Below, piece after piece: positions 24,868 through 33,851 of a stretch of 64,000 nt of DNA; within the stretch, counting starts at the first letter, position 1; every line of letters starts with the position of its first letter. The DNA lies in NCBI GenBank assembly GCA_963752605.1, contig CAVVYW010000005.1, forward strand, positions 124,001-188,000, given 5' to 3'. The position numbers were made by a program, and so were the translations under genes. This DNA is from CAVVYW01 sp963752605 (GTDB lineage: Bacteria; Actinomycetota; Thermoleophilia; Solirubrobacterales; 70-9). The notes under the pieces are model-generated. The model did no database searches. It was not told where the DNA came from and worked only from the letters and a program-made list of their open reading frames with translations.

Positions 24868-26354
24868 GCGGCAACCGCTTCCTCTACGTCCTCGTCTTCG
24901 TCGTCGGGACCGCCAGCCTCGGCGCCGAGATCGCCGCCGCCCGCCTGATGGCCCCCTTCTTCGGCGCGTCCACGATCGTCTGGGCCAACACGATCGGCGT
25001 GGTCCTGGTGGCGCTCTCCATCGGCTACTGGCTCGGAGGGAGGCTCGGGGACCGCTACCCCCGCCCGCGCGAGCTCTGCCTGGTGGTCCTCGCCGCGGCC
25101 GCGCTGCTGGCGGTGGTTCCCTTCGCCGCGCGGCCCTTCTTTGACATCTCGACCGACGCCCTCGACGAGATCTCCGCGGGCGCCTTCGTCGGGTCCCTGG
25201 TCGGGGTGCTCTTCCTGATCGCGATCCCGGTGATCCTGCTCGGCACCTGCTCGCCGTGGGCGATCCGCCTCGCTGTCCCGGACGTCGAGCACTCCGGGCG
25301 TACCGCCGGCCGCCTCTATGCAATCTCGACCGTCGGCTCGCTGATGGGGACGATGCTGGCGGCGCTCGTGCTGATCCCGTTCATCGGGACTCAGCGCACC
25401 TTTCTCGCGTTCGCGCTCGCGCTGGCCCTGGTCGCCGCAGCCGGGCTCGGGTGGCGCTACCTCGCCGTCCCGGCGGCGCTCGCCGGCGTGATCGCGATCC
25501 CGGTCGGCACGGTCAAGGCGACGGATGACGAGAAGGTCCTGTTCGAAGGAGAGACCGAGGAGCAGTACGTGCGGGTGGTGGAGGAGGAGGACGACGACGT
25601 GGTCCTCGAGCTCAACGAGGGGCAGGCCATCCACTCGATGCTGCGTCCCGGCAGCTATCTCACCCAGAACGTCTGGGACGGCTACCTCGTGCTCCCCTTC
25701 GCCGCGCAAGTCCAGCCGCCCGAGCGGATCGCGATCCTCGGCAACGCCGCCGGGACCACGGCCCGCGGTTACGGTCACTTCTTCCCGGAGACCGAGGTCG
25801 ACGGGGTCGAGATCGACGCCAAGCTGACGGAGCTGGGGGAGGACTACTTCGACCTGCGCAATCCGAACCTCGAGGTCTCCCACGAGGACGCGCGCCCCTG
25901 GCTGCGGGCCTCCGACGGCGACTACGACGTGATCATGGTCGACGCCTACCGGCAGCCCTATATCCCCTTCTATCTGGCGACCAAGGAGTTCTTCGAGCTG
26001 GCTCGAGACCGCCTGGCGCCGGGCGGCGTGGTGATCGTCAACTCAGGGCACCCGGAGGGGAACGACGATCTCGAGAAGGCGCTCGGCCGCACCCTCGCCG
26101 ACGTCTTCCCGACCGTCGTCCGCGATCCGATCGAGGACACCAACACGCTGCTGCTGGCGAGCGAGGGCCCCGCGTCTGGGGAACGCCTCGCCGCCGCGGT
26201 CCGCAGGCTGCCCGATGACCTCCGCGTCGTCGCCGCGCGGGAGTCGCAGCAGATCGAGCCGCGCCTCGAGGGCGGCGAGATCTGGACCGACGACCTGGCG
26301 CCCGTCGAGTGGCTGATCGACCGCTCGATCCTGGGTTACGCGGCCGACGACTGA
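24864..26354 (+). CDS. Membrane-fused spermidine synthase-like protein
   Basis: This 496-residue protein starts at GTG 24864. The N-terminal 210 residues form about seven membrane helices (A-S-L-G-A-E-I-A-A-A-R-L-M-A-P onward). The C-terminal half is a spermidine-synthase-like Rossmann methyltransferase fold: I-L-G-N-A-A-G-T-T-A-R-G, then V-D-G-V-E-I-D and M-V-D-A-Y. The usual G-G-G-D/E-G is replaced by G-N-A-A-G-T, so true spermidine synthesis is doubtful. Many such fused proteins in actinobacteria have no known activity. It overlaps ctaG by 4 bases and the small convergent gene at its 3' end. Confidence 0.82.
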   Translation: MSGNRFLYVLVFVVGTASLGAEIAAARLMAPFFGASTIVWANTIGVVLVALSIGYWLGGRLGDRYPRPRELCLVVLAAAALLAVVPFAARPFFDISTDALDEISAGAFVGSLVGVLFLIAIPVILLGTCSPWAIRLAVPDVEHSGRTAGRLYAISTVGSLMGTMLAALVLIPFIGTQRTFLAFALALALVAAAGLGWRYLAVPAALAGVIAIPVGTVKATDDEKVLFEGETEEQYVRVVEEEDDDVVLELNEGQAIHSMLRPGSYLTQNVWDGYLVLPFAAQVQPPERIAILGNAAGTTARGYGHFFPETEVDGVEIDAKLTELGEDYFDLRNPNLEVSHEDARPWLRASDGDYDVIMVDAYRQPYIPFYLATKEFFELARDRLAPGGVVIVNSGHPEGNDDLEKALGRTLADVFPTVVRDPIEDTNTLLLASEGPASGERLAAAVRRLPDDLRVVAARESQQIEPRLEGGEIWTDDLAPVEWLIDRSILGYAADD

Positions 26355-26515
26355 TCGCCGCCGGCGCGGCCGGCCACCCGGCGCCACACCCGGCGCGCGT
26401 TGTAGGCGACCAGCATCGGGACCGCCAGCGCCAGATCCGCCGAGAAGGACAGGACGCGGCCCGGCGGGCCGGTGAACACCCAGCTCTCGACACGCTCTAA
26501 GGTCCGCTGCGCCAT
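26336..26515 (-). CDS. Small membrane protein, divergent from tig
   Basis: This is a possible 59-residue protein starting at ATG 26515. Its start codon overlaps the tig start on the other strand inside CCATGG. The sequence has E-R-V-E-S-W-V-F-T-G-P, one hydrophobic helix (D-L-A-L-A-V-P-M-L-V-A-Y) and a basic R-R-V-W-R-R-V end, which looks like a real small membrane protein and not a random shadow. It fills the otherwise empty 160-base gap and overlaps the preceding gene's 3' end by 19 bases. No function is known to me. Confidence 0.5.
   Translation of the reverse strand: MAQRTLERVESWVFTGPPGRVLSFSADLALAVPMLVAYNARRVWRRVAGRAGGDQSSAA
26498..26503 (+). promoter_or_regulatory. -10-like box TAAGGT upstream of tig
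   Basis: TAAGGT ends 10 bases before the ATG at 26514; the leader would be only a few bases long. It is less certain than the 6-7 base cases. Confidence 0.3.
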
Positions 26516-27902
26516 GGAGACGACGGTAAAGGAGCTTCCGAACTCGCGCGCCCGCGTCGAGGTCCAGGTGGACCCGACGGACGTCGACTCGACCATCCAG
26601 CGCACGGCCCAGCAGCTGGGCCAGAACATGAAGATGCCGGGCTTCCGCGAGGGCAAGGTGCCGCCGGAGATGGTGGTGCAGCGCCTCGGCCGCGAGGCGG
26701 TGCTCACCGAGGCGCTCGAGACCTCGCTCGCCGACTGGTACGAGCGGGCGATGCTCGACTCCGGCGTGAGCCCGGTGGGCGATCCCCAGCTCGACCTGAA
26801 GGAACTGCCCGCCGAGGGCGAGCCGCTCAAGTTCGCGATCGAGGTAGCCGTCAGGCCCGAGGCCAAGCTCGGCGACTACAAGGGGCTCGAGGTGGGCCGG
26901 CCCGAGCAGGAGGTCCCGAAGGAGGCGGTGGACGCCGAGCTCGACCGGCTCCGGGAGGCCTTTGCCTCGCTCAACACGGTCGACCGCGCGGCCAAGGAGG
27001 GCGACGTCCTGCAGATCGACTACGTGGGGAGGATCGACGGCGAGGAGTTCGAGGGGGGCTCCGCCAAGGACTATCTGCTCGAGCTGGGTGCCGGCAGGGT
27101 CCTCCCGGAGTTCGAGGAGCCGCTCACGGGCGCCAAGGGGGGAGATACCAAGCAGGCGGACGTGACGTTCCCCGACGACTATCCGGGCGAGGAGGTCGCG
27201 GGCAGGAAGGCCGAGTTCGAGATCGACGTGCGGGAGGTGCGCGAGAAGGAGCTACCGGAGCTCAACGACGACTTCGCCGCCGAGGCCTCCGAGTTCGACA
27301 CGATCGACGAGCTGCGAAGCCACATCGAGGAGCGCATACGCGAGGTGCTCGACGGGCAGATCGCGGAGGCGTTTCGCGAGAACGCGCTGGACGCTGCCGT
27401 CGACAAGGCGAAGGTCGACCTGCCCGCCGAGGTCGTGGACGCTCGCGCCGAGGAGATGTGGCGGCGGGCCGAGCGCTCGATGCGCCAGCGCGGCATGGAG
27501 CCGGAGACCTTCCTCCAGGTCCAGGGCAAGAGCCGCGAGGAGATGATCGAGACGGCCAAGCCGGATGCCGAGCGGGCCCTGAAGCGGGAGGCGGTGCTCG
27601 AGGCTGTCGCCGACGCGGAGAAGATCGAGATCACCGAGGACGACCTGCTCGAGGCGCTGGCGCCGCCGCCCGGGCACGAGGACCATGGCCATCCCGAGCC
27701 GAAGGAGGCACTCGAGGAGTTCCGCAAGACCGGCCGCGAGGGACTGCTGAAGGAGGATCTCCGGATGAGGAGGGCGCTCGAGCTGCTGGCGGAGGAGGCG
27801 AAGCCGATCCCACTCGAGCAGGCCCAGGCGCGAGAGGAGATCTGGACGCCGGAGAAGGAACGGGAGCAGAAGGGCGCCCTCTGGACGCCAGGGTCTGACT
27901 AG
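26514..27902 (+). CDS. tig: Trigger factor, ribosome-associated chaperone
   Basis: This 462-residue protein starts at ATG 26514 (M-E-T-T-V-K-E-L). The N-terminal ribosome-binding domain contains F-R-E-G-K-V-P (G-F-R-x-G-K-x-P signature) near residues 44-51. The FKBP-like peptidyl-prolyl isomerase domain is at about 155-245 (D-Y-V-G-R-I-D-G-E-E-F and F-P-D-D-Y), and the helical C-terminal domain follows, with a His-rich G-H-E-D-H-G-H-P-E-P insert. It chaperones nascent chains at the ribosome exit. The tig, clpP and clpX order is classical, but here DUF488, M23, monooxygenase and propeller genes separate them. Confidence 0.95.
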   Translation: METTVKELPNSRARVEVQVDPTDVDSTIQRTAQQLGQNMKMPGFREGKVPPEMVVQRLGREAVLTEALETSLADWYERAMLDSGVSPVGDPQLDLKELPAEGEPLKFAIEVAVRPEAKLGDYKGLEVGRPEQEVPKEAVDAELDRLREAFASLNTVDRAAKEGDVLQIDYVGRIDGEEFEGGSAKDYLLELGAGRVLPEFEEPLTGAKGGDTKQADVTFPDDYPGEEVAGRKAEFEIDVREVREKELPELNDDFAAEASEFDTIDELRSHIEERIREVLDGQIAEAFRENALDAAVDKAKVDLPAEVVDARAEEMWRRAERSMRQRGMEPETFLQVQGKSREEMIETAKPDAERALKREAVLEAVADAEKIEITEDDLLEALAPPPGHEDHGHPEPKEALEEFRKTGREGLLKEDLRMRRALELLAEEAKPIPLEQAQAREEIWTPEKEREQKGALWTPGSD

Positions 27903-27914
27903 GGCCCGTAACGG

Positions 27915-28461
27915 CTAGACGTCCAGCGAGGTCTGCGGTTCCGGGTAGGTGATCGGTCGCCGTCTCGACCAGGGCGAAGTCGGTCAGCTGGTGCTCTGAG
28001 AGCGAGCCACCGGGGCCGAGGTGGAGGACGCGCCAGCCTCGGCTGAGCAGGGCGTCAGAGATCAGGCGCCGGTGGCAGTTTCGCCAGTCGGCCTCCGCGC
28101 ACATCACCGCCACCCGGCGCTCGGTGGCGAGCTTCTCGAGGCGGGCGATCCCGTCGGCGAAGACCTCGCCCTGCATGTGATCGGCGTAGCCGCGGAAAGG
28201 GCGCCCCTCCCAGGCCAGGTTGCGGGAGTCGGGCGTCGGCTCGCGCCGGCCGCCGAGCTGCGCGCCCAGCTGGACGTAGCGGATTCCCGCCTCCTTCAGC
28301 GAGGCCGAGAGCCTGGAGCCGTTGAACTGGGGGTATCGCGAGCGCGGGTTGGCGCGGACGTCCGCCAGCACCTCGATCTCCGCACGGCGGAGCAGGTCGA
28401 GGAACTCGGCCTCGTCGTGATTGGAGTGCCCGATGGTCAGGATCTCAGCCCGTGAGGCCAC
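27915..28461 (-). CDS. DUF488 family protein, one frame break near its end
   Basis: From GTG 28461 the protein reads I-L-T-I-G-H-S-N-H, the start of DUF488. It continues with the family motifs D-V-R-A-N-P-R-S-R and M-C-A-E-A-D-W-R-N-C-H-R-R. Near 27962-27972 the frame must shift by one base: only then does the protein end R-P-I-T-Y-P-E-P-Q-T-S-L-D-V with a TAG at 27915-27917, the conserved family ending. Without the shift it runs into unrelated sequence under tig. DUF488 function is unknown. It diverges from clpP with only 20 bases between starts. Confidence 0.8.
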
Positions 28462-28466
28462 CTCGC

Positions 28467-28472
28467 TAGTAT
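28467..28472 (+). promoter_or_regulatory. -10 box TAGTAT for clpP
   Basis: TAGTAT ends 9 bases before the clpP ATG at 28482, within the short divergent gap to the DUF488 gene. The leader would be near zero length. Confidence 0.4.
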
Positions 28473-28481
28473 CACGCGCCA

Positions 28482-29066
28482 ATGAGTCCTCTGGTCCCGA
28501 TGGTGGTCGAGCAGACGTCCCGCGGCGAGCGGGCGTTCGACATCTACTCGCGGCTGCTCAACGAGCGGATCGTCTTCCTGGGCACTCCGGTGACCGAGGA
28601 CATCGCCAACCTGATCGTCGCGCAGCTGATCCACCTCGAGTCAGAGGACCCGGACAAGGACATCAGCATCTACATCAACTCCCCCGGTGGCTCGGTCTAC
28701 GCGGGGCTCGCGATCTACGACGCGATGCAGTTCATCAAGCCGGACGTCTCGACCATCTGCGTCGGCGTCGCGATGTCGATGGGAGCCCTGCTGCTGGGCG
28801 GCGGCGCCGAGGGCAAGCGGATGGCCCTGCCCAACTCGAAGATCCTGATCCACCAGGTCTCGGGCGGCTTCCAGGGCCCGGCGGCGGACATCGAGATCCA
28901 CGCCAAGGAGATCATCGACGTCCGCCAGCGGCTGGACGAGATCATCGCCAAGCACACGGGCCAGGACATCGAGAAGGTCGCGAAGGACACCGAGCGGGAC
29001 TACTTCATGAGCGCGGAGGAGGCCAAGGAGTACAAGCTGGTCGACCGCGTGATCGAGCACCGCTGA
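28482..29066 (+). CDS. clpP: ATP-dependent Clp protease proteolytic subunit
   Basis: This 194-residue protein is full length for ClpP. The catalytic triad is Ser99 in A-M-S-M-G-A, His124 in L-I-H-Q-V and Asp173 in E-R-D-Y-F-M-S. The N-terminal E-R-A-F-D-I-Y-S-R-L-L-N-E-R-I and the I-N-S-P-G-G-S-V loop are canonical. Tetradecamers work with ClpX (encoded at 32556) or ClpC to degrade unfolded and tagged proteins. Only one clpP copy is in the window, whereas actinobacteria often have two adjacent copies. Confidence 0.97.
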   Translation: MSPLVPMVVEQTSRGERAFDIYSRLLNERIVFLGTPVTEDIANLIVAQLIHLESEDPDKDISIYINSPGGSVYAGLAIYDAMQFIKPDVSTICVGVAMSMGALLLGGGAEGKRMALPNSKILIHQVSGGFQGPAADIEIHAKEIIDVRQRLDEIIAKHTGQDIEKVAKDTERDYFMSAEEAKEYKLVDRVIEHR

Positions 29067-29070
29067 TTTC

Positions 29071-29853
29071 CTGAGACGCGCGGGCAATTCCTCGCCGGCC
29101 TCGCTGTGGGCTCGTCGCCCTCGCCGCCGGCGCCGCCAACTTCGGCGTCTCCCGCGCGTCGGTGACCCCGTTGAGGGCTTCACCGCCGCCGCGGGCGGCG
29201 TCCGCATCGAATTCCGGATCGCGGCCCCTGCGCCCGCCGATGTCACGATCACGGTCGTGGGTGGGGGCCGCGAGGTGCGGCGATCGTGCTCGCCGGCGTG
29301 CAGCCTGGAGCCGACCGCGTCCAGGTCTGGGATGGCCTGAACGAGGGCGGTTTGCCGGTCGCCCGACGGCACCTACCGGGTCCTGATCGGCGACGGCACC
29401 GGCGCCGACAAGGACGTGGGGTCTGTGAACCTTCGCGGCCACTTCTTCCCGGTCCGGGGACCGCACGGGACGCGCGGGCCCGTGGGGGAGTTCGGTGCAC
29501 TGCGAAACGGCGGGCGGACCCACATCGGCTTCGACGTCACCGGTCGCTGTGGCACGCCCCTGGCCGCGGTCCGGACCGGGACAGTCATCAAGCGGGCCTT
29601 CGACCCCCGCCTCGACGGCAACTTCGTCGTGATCAGGGGACTGGGCGAGCGGCGCAAGTACCAGTACTCGCACCTGGTGCGCCCGTCCCCCCTCGAGCAG
29701 GGGGAGACCGTCCACATCGGCGAGATGGTCGGCCACATCGGCCGCACCGGCAACGCGGGCAGTACCCCCTGCCACCTCCACTTCGAGCTCTACCGTCGGG
29801 GCCGGCCGATCGATCCGGAGTCCGAGCTGCGGGCCTGGGATCGCTATAGCTAG
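29071..29853 (+). pseudogene. Exported M23 peptidase (LytM-like) gene, several frame breaks
   Basis: The C-terminal part from about 29375 is intact. It carries the LytM/M23 zinc-site motifs T-H-I-G-F-D (first His and Asp), Y-S-H-L and H-L-H-F-E-L; such enzymes cleave peptidoglycan cross-links. Upstream, a signal-peptide-like segment and a beta-rich domain (G-V-R-I-E-F-R-I-A-A-P, then V-L-A-G-V-Q-P-G-A-D-R-V-Q-V-W-D-G-L, then G-T-Y-R-V-L-I-G-D-G) can only be read by changing frame near 29112, 29170, 29282 and 29365. The frames between breaks are clean. The start near 29071 (CTG) is a guess. A GTG/ATG start near 29416 would give only the bare peptidase domain. Confidence 0.7.
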
Positions 29854-29859
29854 CACGTC

Positions 29860-30825
29860 ATGAGCGGCTTCCTCGAGCGCCTCGGAGTCGAGCTTCCGAT
29901 CGTCCAGGCGGGGATGGGCGGAGGCATCTCCCGTCACGAGCTGGCGGCCGCCGTCTCCGAGGCCGGCGCGCTCGGCACCATCGGGATCCTCCCGCCGGCC
30001 CAGCTGGAGGCGGAGACGGACGCGGCCCGGCGGCTCACCGATCGGCCCATCGCGGTCAACCTGCTGCTGCCGTTCGCGCGGGCGGCCCACCGCCGGGCGG
30101 CGGCACGGGCGGATGCGGTGGTGACCTTCTGGGGACGGCCGCACCGGCCCTGCGAGGGCGTCTGGATCCATCAGTGCGGGTCCGTCGCCGAAGCGACCGC
30201 GGCGCGCGAGGCCGGCGCCGACGCTGTGATCGCGCAGGGGGTGGAGGCCGGCGGCCACGTGCGGGGAACGACGCCGGCGCTGGATTTGCTCGAGCGTGTG
30301 CGCGAAGCGCTTCCGGCCGACTACCCGGTGCTGCTCGCGGGCGGCATCGCGGAGGGTGACGATCTCCGGAGGGCTCTGGACGCGGGGGCCGAGGCGGCCG
30401 TCGCGGGGACGGCGTTCGTTCTCAGCGAGGAGTCGCGTGCCCATCTCGGGTACAAGCGCCGGCTGATCGAGGCCGACTCGACCCGGCTCACCGAGCTGTT
30501 CGGCCTCGCCTGGCCTGCGGCGCCCCATCGAGTGGTCCCGAACGCCGCGACCGAGCGCTGGACTGCGGCCGACCCGCGAGGCCCCGGCTGGGTCCGGGGC
30601 GTGAACCGGGTCCTTTCGCCGCTCGCCAGTCGAAGCCCCGCGAGGCTGCAGGGTCGCCTCGCTGCACGACAGGCGCCCGGGGTGCCCCTGTTCTCTCCAC
30701 AGCCGCCGACGGACGATGGACCGGAGAACCTGATCGAGTCCGGACCGCTCTACGCGGGCGAGTCAGTGCTCAGGCTCGCGGCGATCCGTCCCGCCGCCGA
30801 GATCGTCAGGTCACTCGCCGGCTAA
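29860..30825 (+). CDS. Nitronate monooxygenase-like flavoprotein
   Basis: This 321-residue TIM-barrel protein begins P-I-V-Q-A-G-M-G-G-G-I-S, the FMN-binding start of the nitronate monooxygenase (2-nitropropane dioxygenase) family. G-A-D-A-V-I-A-Q-G-V-E-A-G-G-H is the diagnostic central motif, and L-L-A-G-G-I-A and A-A-V-A-G-T-A-F complete the FMN phosphate site. It probably oxidises alkyl nitronates, or acts on related substrates such as P3N. It starts 6 bases after the M23 gene and has no indels, unlike both neighbours. Confidence 0.9.
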   Translation: MSGFLERLGVELPIVQAGMGGGISRHELAAAVSEAGALGTIGILPPAQLEAETDAARRLTDRPIAVNLLLPFARAAHRRAAARADAVVTFWGRPHRPCEGVWIHQCGSVAEATAAREAGADAVIAQGVEAGGHVRGTTPALDLLERVREALPADYPVLLAGGIAEGDDLRRALDAGAEAAVAGTAFVLSEESRAHLGYKRRLIEADSTRLTELFGLAWPAAPHRVVPNAATERWTAADPRGPGWVRGVNRVLSPLASRSPARLQGRLAARQAPGVPLFSPQPPTDDGPENLIESGPLYAGESVLRLAAIRPAAEIVRSLAG

Positions 30826-30832
30826 GGGCGGA

Positions 30833-30850
30833 AAACGCCGATGAGCGTTT
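30833..30850 (+). terminator. Small hairpin after the nitronate monooxygenase gene
   Basis: AAACGC (30833-30838) and GCGTTT (30845-30850) form a perfect 6-base stem with a 6-base loop just after the gene's stop. A real U tract is missing beyond the TTT of the stem. Confidence 0.35.
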
Positions 30851-30905
30851 GATAAGTGCCCTGTGCGACCTTCAACCAGCCGACGACACCGAACGGAAGG
30901 GAAAC

Positions 30906-32381
30906 TTGACCGCCGCTCGCCATTTCAAGCTCGCAAGCACCTTGGCCGTCATCGCCACAGCGATGATGGTCCTCGCCGCCAACGCCTCGGCCCTGGGGCC
31001 GGGGGCTGGGACAACCTCGGTGAGCGGCCTCCGGCCGGGTCCGGCTTATCCTCGCTGTCCGGACGGGTGGACTCGATGAACACCGACAGCGGCAACCTGA
31101 TCGTCGGCGGCATCTTCGACAGCGTCAACCAGGCTCCCGGAGTGACCCCGACGACGATCACATCGCGATCTACGACGGGCTCAACTGGAGCACCCTCGGC
31201 CCGGGCTCAGGCGACATCGGCTCGCCCGCCTCGTCGATCCACGACCTCGAGTACGCGAATGGGAAGATCTACGCCGCCGGCACCTTCCTCGATGCCGGTC
31301 CCACCAACGCTGACTTCCTCGCCGTCTGGGACACCAACAACCCCGGGCTCGGCTGGCAGGCGCCCTGTGGTGGCCCGACGGCGTTCACTGGGAACACTCA
31401 GGCCCTGCTGATCGTCGGCAACACGCTCTACATCGGCGGCCCGTTCGACGACGCCGGCGGCAATTCCGTCGCCGACAGCGTCACCTCCTGCGACCTGACA
31501 CGGGCGCGCTAACCGCGATCACCAATACCACCGATGACATTGGCGGCAGCGTGGCCTCGATCGTGCAAGCCCCAACGGGATCATCTACTTCGGCGGCCAG
31601 TTCATCAACGCCGACGGGATCGCAGAGGCCGACTACGTCGTCCGGTACAACGGAGGCACGAGCTGGAGCGCACTTGGCTCGAATGGGGCCGGGAATGGAG
31701 TTATTGACACGATCAACGTGGACTCGCTCGCGGTCGACGCCTCGAGCAACCTCTACGTCGGCACCGACGACGTCGAACATCGCGGGGATAGCCGAGGCTG
31801 ATCGCATCGCGATGTGGAATGGGGCTTCCTGGAGCGCGCTCGGGTCGAACGGGATGGGCGACGGATACTTGCCGAACATCGGTGCGAACGGCGACGTCCA
31901 GGGCCTCGCGGTCAACGGCTCCGACGTCTACGTGTGGGGCAACTACGAGAACGCGGGGCGGACCGACCAGGCTGATATGAACACCGGCGACCCGCTCGCC
32001 GACCGGATGACACGCTTCAACACGACGAGCGGCACCTGGCACACGGTCGGCTCCGGCAATCCCGGCAACGGGGCGTTCCAGGCCTCCGCCGGTTCCGGCT
32101 GCAACATCTGCGCGGGGATCGCGATCTTCCACAGCAAGCTCCATGTCGGTGGCAACTTCTCCAACGCCGGCGCGGACCCGCTCGCGGATTCGATCGCCTG
32201 CTTCGCCCTCGGCGCGACGCCGTGCCGCGAGTCGGCGCCGGTGGTGACCCCGCCGGTGGTGACCCCGCCTCCGCCAGCCCTGCTCACGCCTGTGCCCACG
32301 CCCACTTCGCCGAAATGCAAGAAGGGCCAGAAGCTCCAGAAGGGCAAGTGCGTGAAGAAGAAGCGGAGGAAGAAGAAGTAG
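30906..32381 (+). pseudogene. Exported beta-propeller-like protein with GGxF repeats, five frame breaks
   Basis: A TTG start at 30906 after GGAAGGG gives a clear signal peptide (A-A-R-H-F-K then a hydrophobic core ending A-N-A-S-A). The mature protein, read by changing frame near 31003, 31144, 31499, 31571 and 31775, has repeated Y-x-G-G-x-F-x-x-A-G units: I-V-G-G-I-F, Y-A-A-G-T-F, Y-I-G-G-P-F, Y-F-G-G-Q-F, V-G-G-N-F. They alternate with W-S-A-L-G-S-N-G segments, as in kelch-like propellers. It ends with a Pro/Thr linker and a C-K-K-G-Q-K-L-Q-K-G-K-C-V-K-K-K tail. Four breaks look like single-base losses and one like a gain, several in G or C runs. The function is unknown. Confidence 0.7.
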
Positions 32382-32383
32382 CG

Positions 32384-32399
32384 CTCAGCAGTTGCTGAG
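32384..32399 (+). terminator. Hairpin after the beta-propeller gene
   Basis: CTCAGC and GCTGAG form a perfect stem around AGTT, two bases after the stop codon. It is a plausible terminator separating this gene from clpX, though no U tract follows. Confidence 0.5.
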
Positions 32400-32541
32400 T
32401 CATGCGCGGCCCATCCGTACTCGCGCCGATGTAACCGTGGCAGGAAACCGGCTGTAAACGGCGTAACCGAACGCATCAGGCCGACGTCGGCAGCCGTCTA
32501 AGCTTCAGACGAGGAAGCGGCCGGCTGGGCCAACCGAGCCG

Positions 32542-32547
32542 AAGGAG
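32542..32547 (+). promoter_or_regulatory. Ribosome binding site AAGGAG that fixes the clpX CTG start
   Basis: AAGGAG at 32542-32547 stands 8 bases before CTG 32556, an ideal spacing, and the protein reads M-A-R-P-T-E-S-N-E-Q-L-L from there. It is the main support for a non-canonical CTG start. Confidence 0.65.
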
Positions 32548-32555
32548 AGATTCCA

Positions 32556-33848
<1,293 letters not shown>

Positions 33849-33851
33849 CCC

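Noticed and set aside
27631..28482. DUF488 read as a longer protein ending under tig
   Set aside because: After about 27965 the translation becomes low-complexity Pro/Ser/Arg. One base shift restores the conserved Y-P-E-P-Q-T-S-L-D-V ending, so the long version is an artefact.
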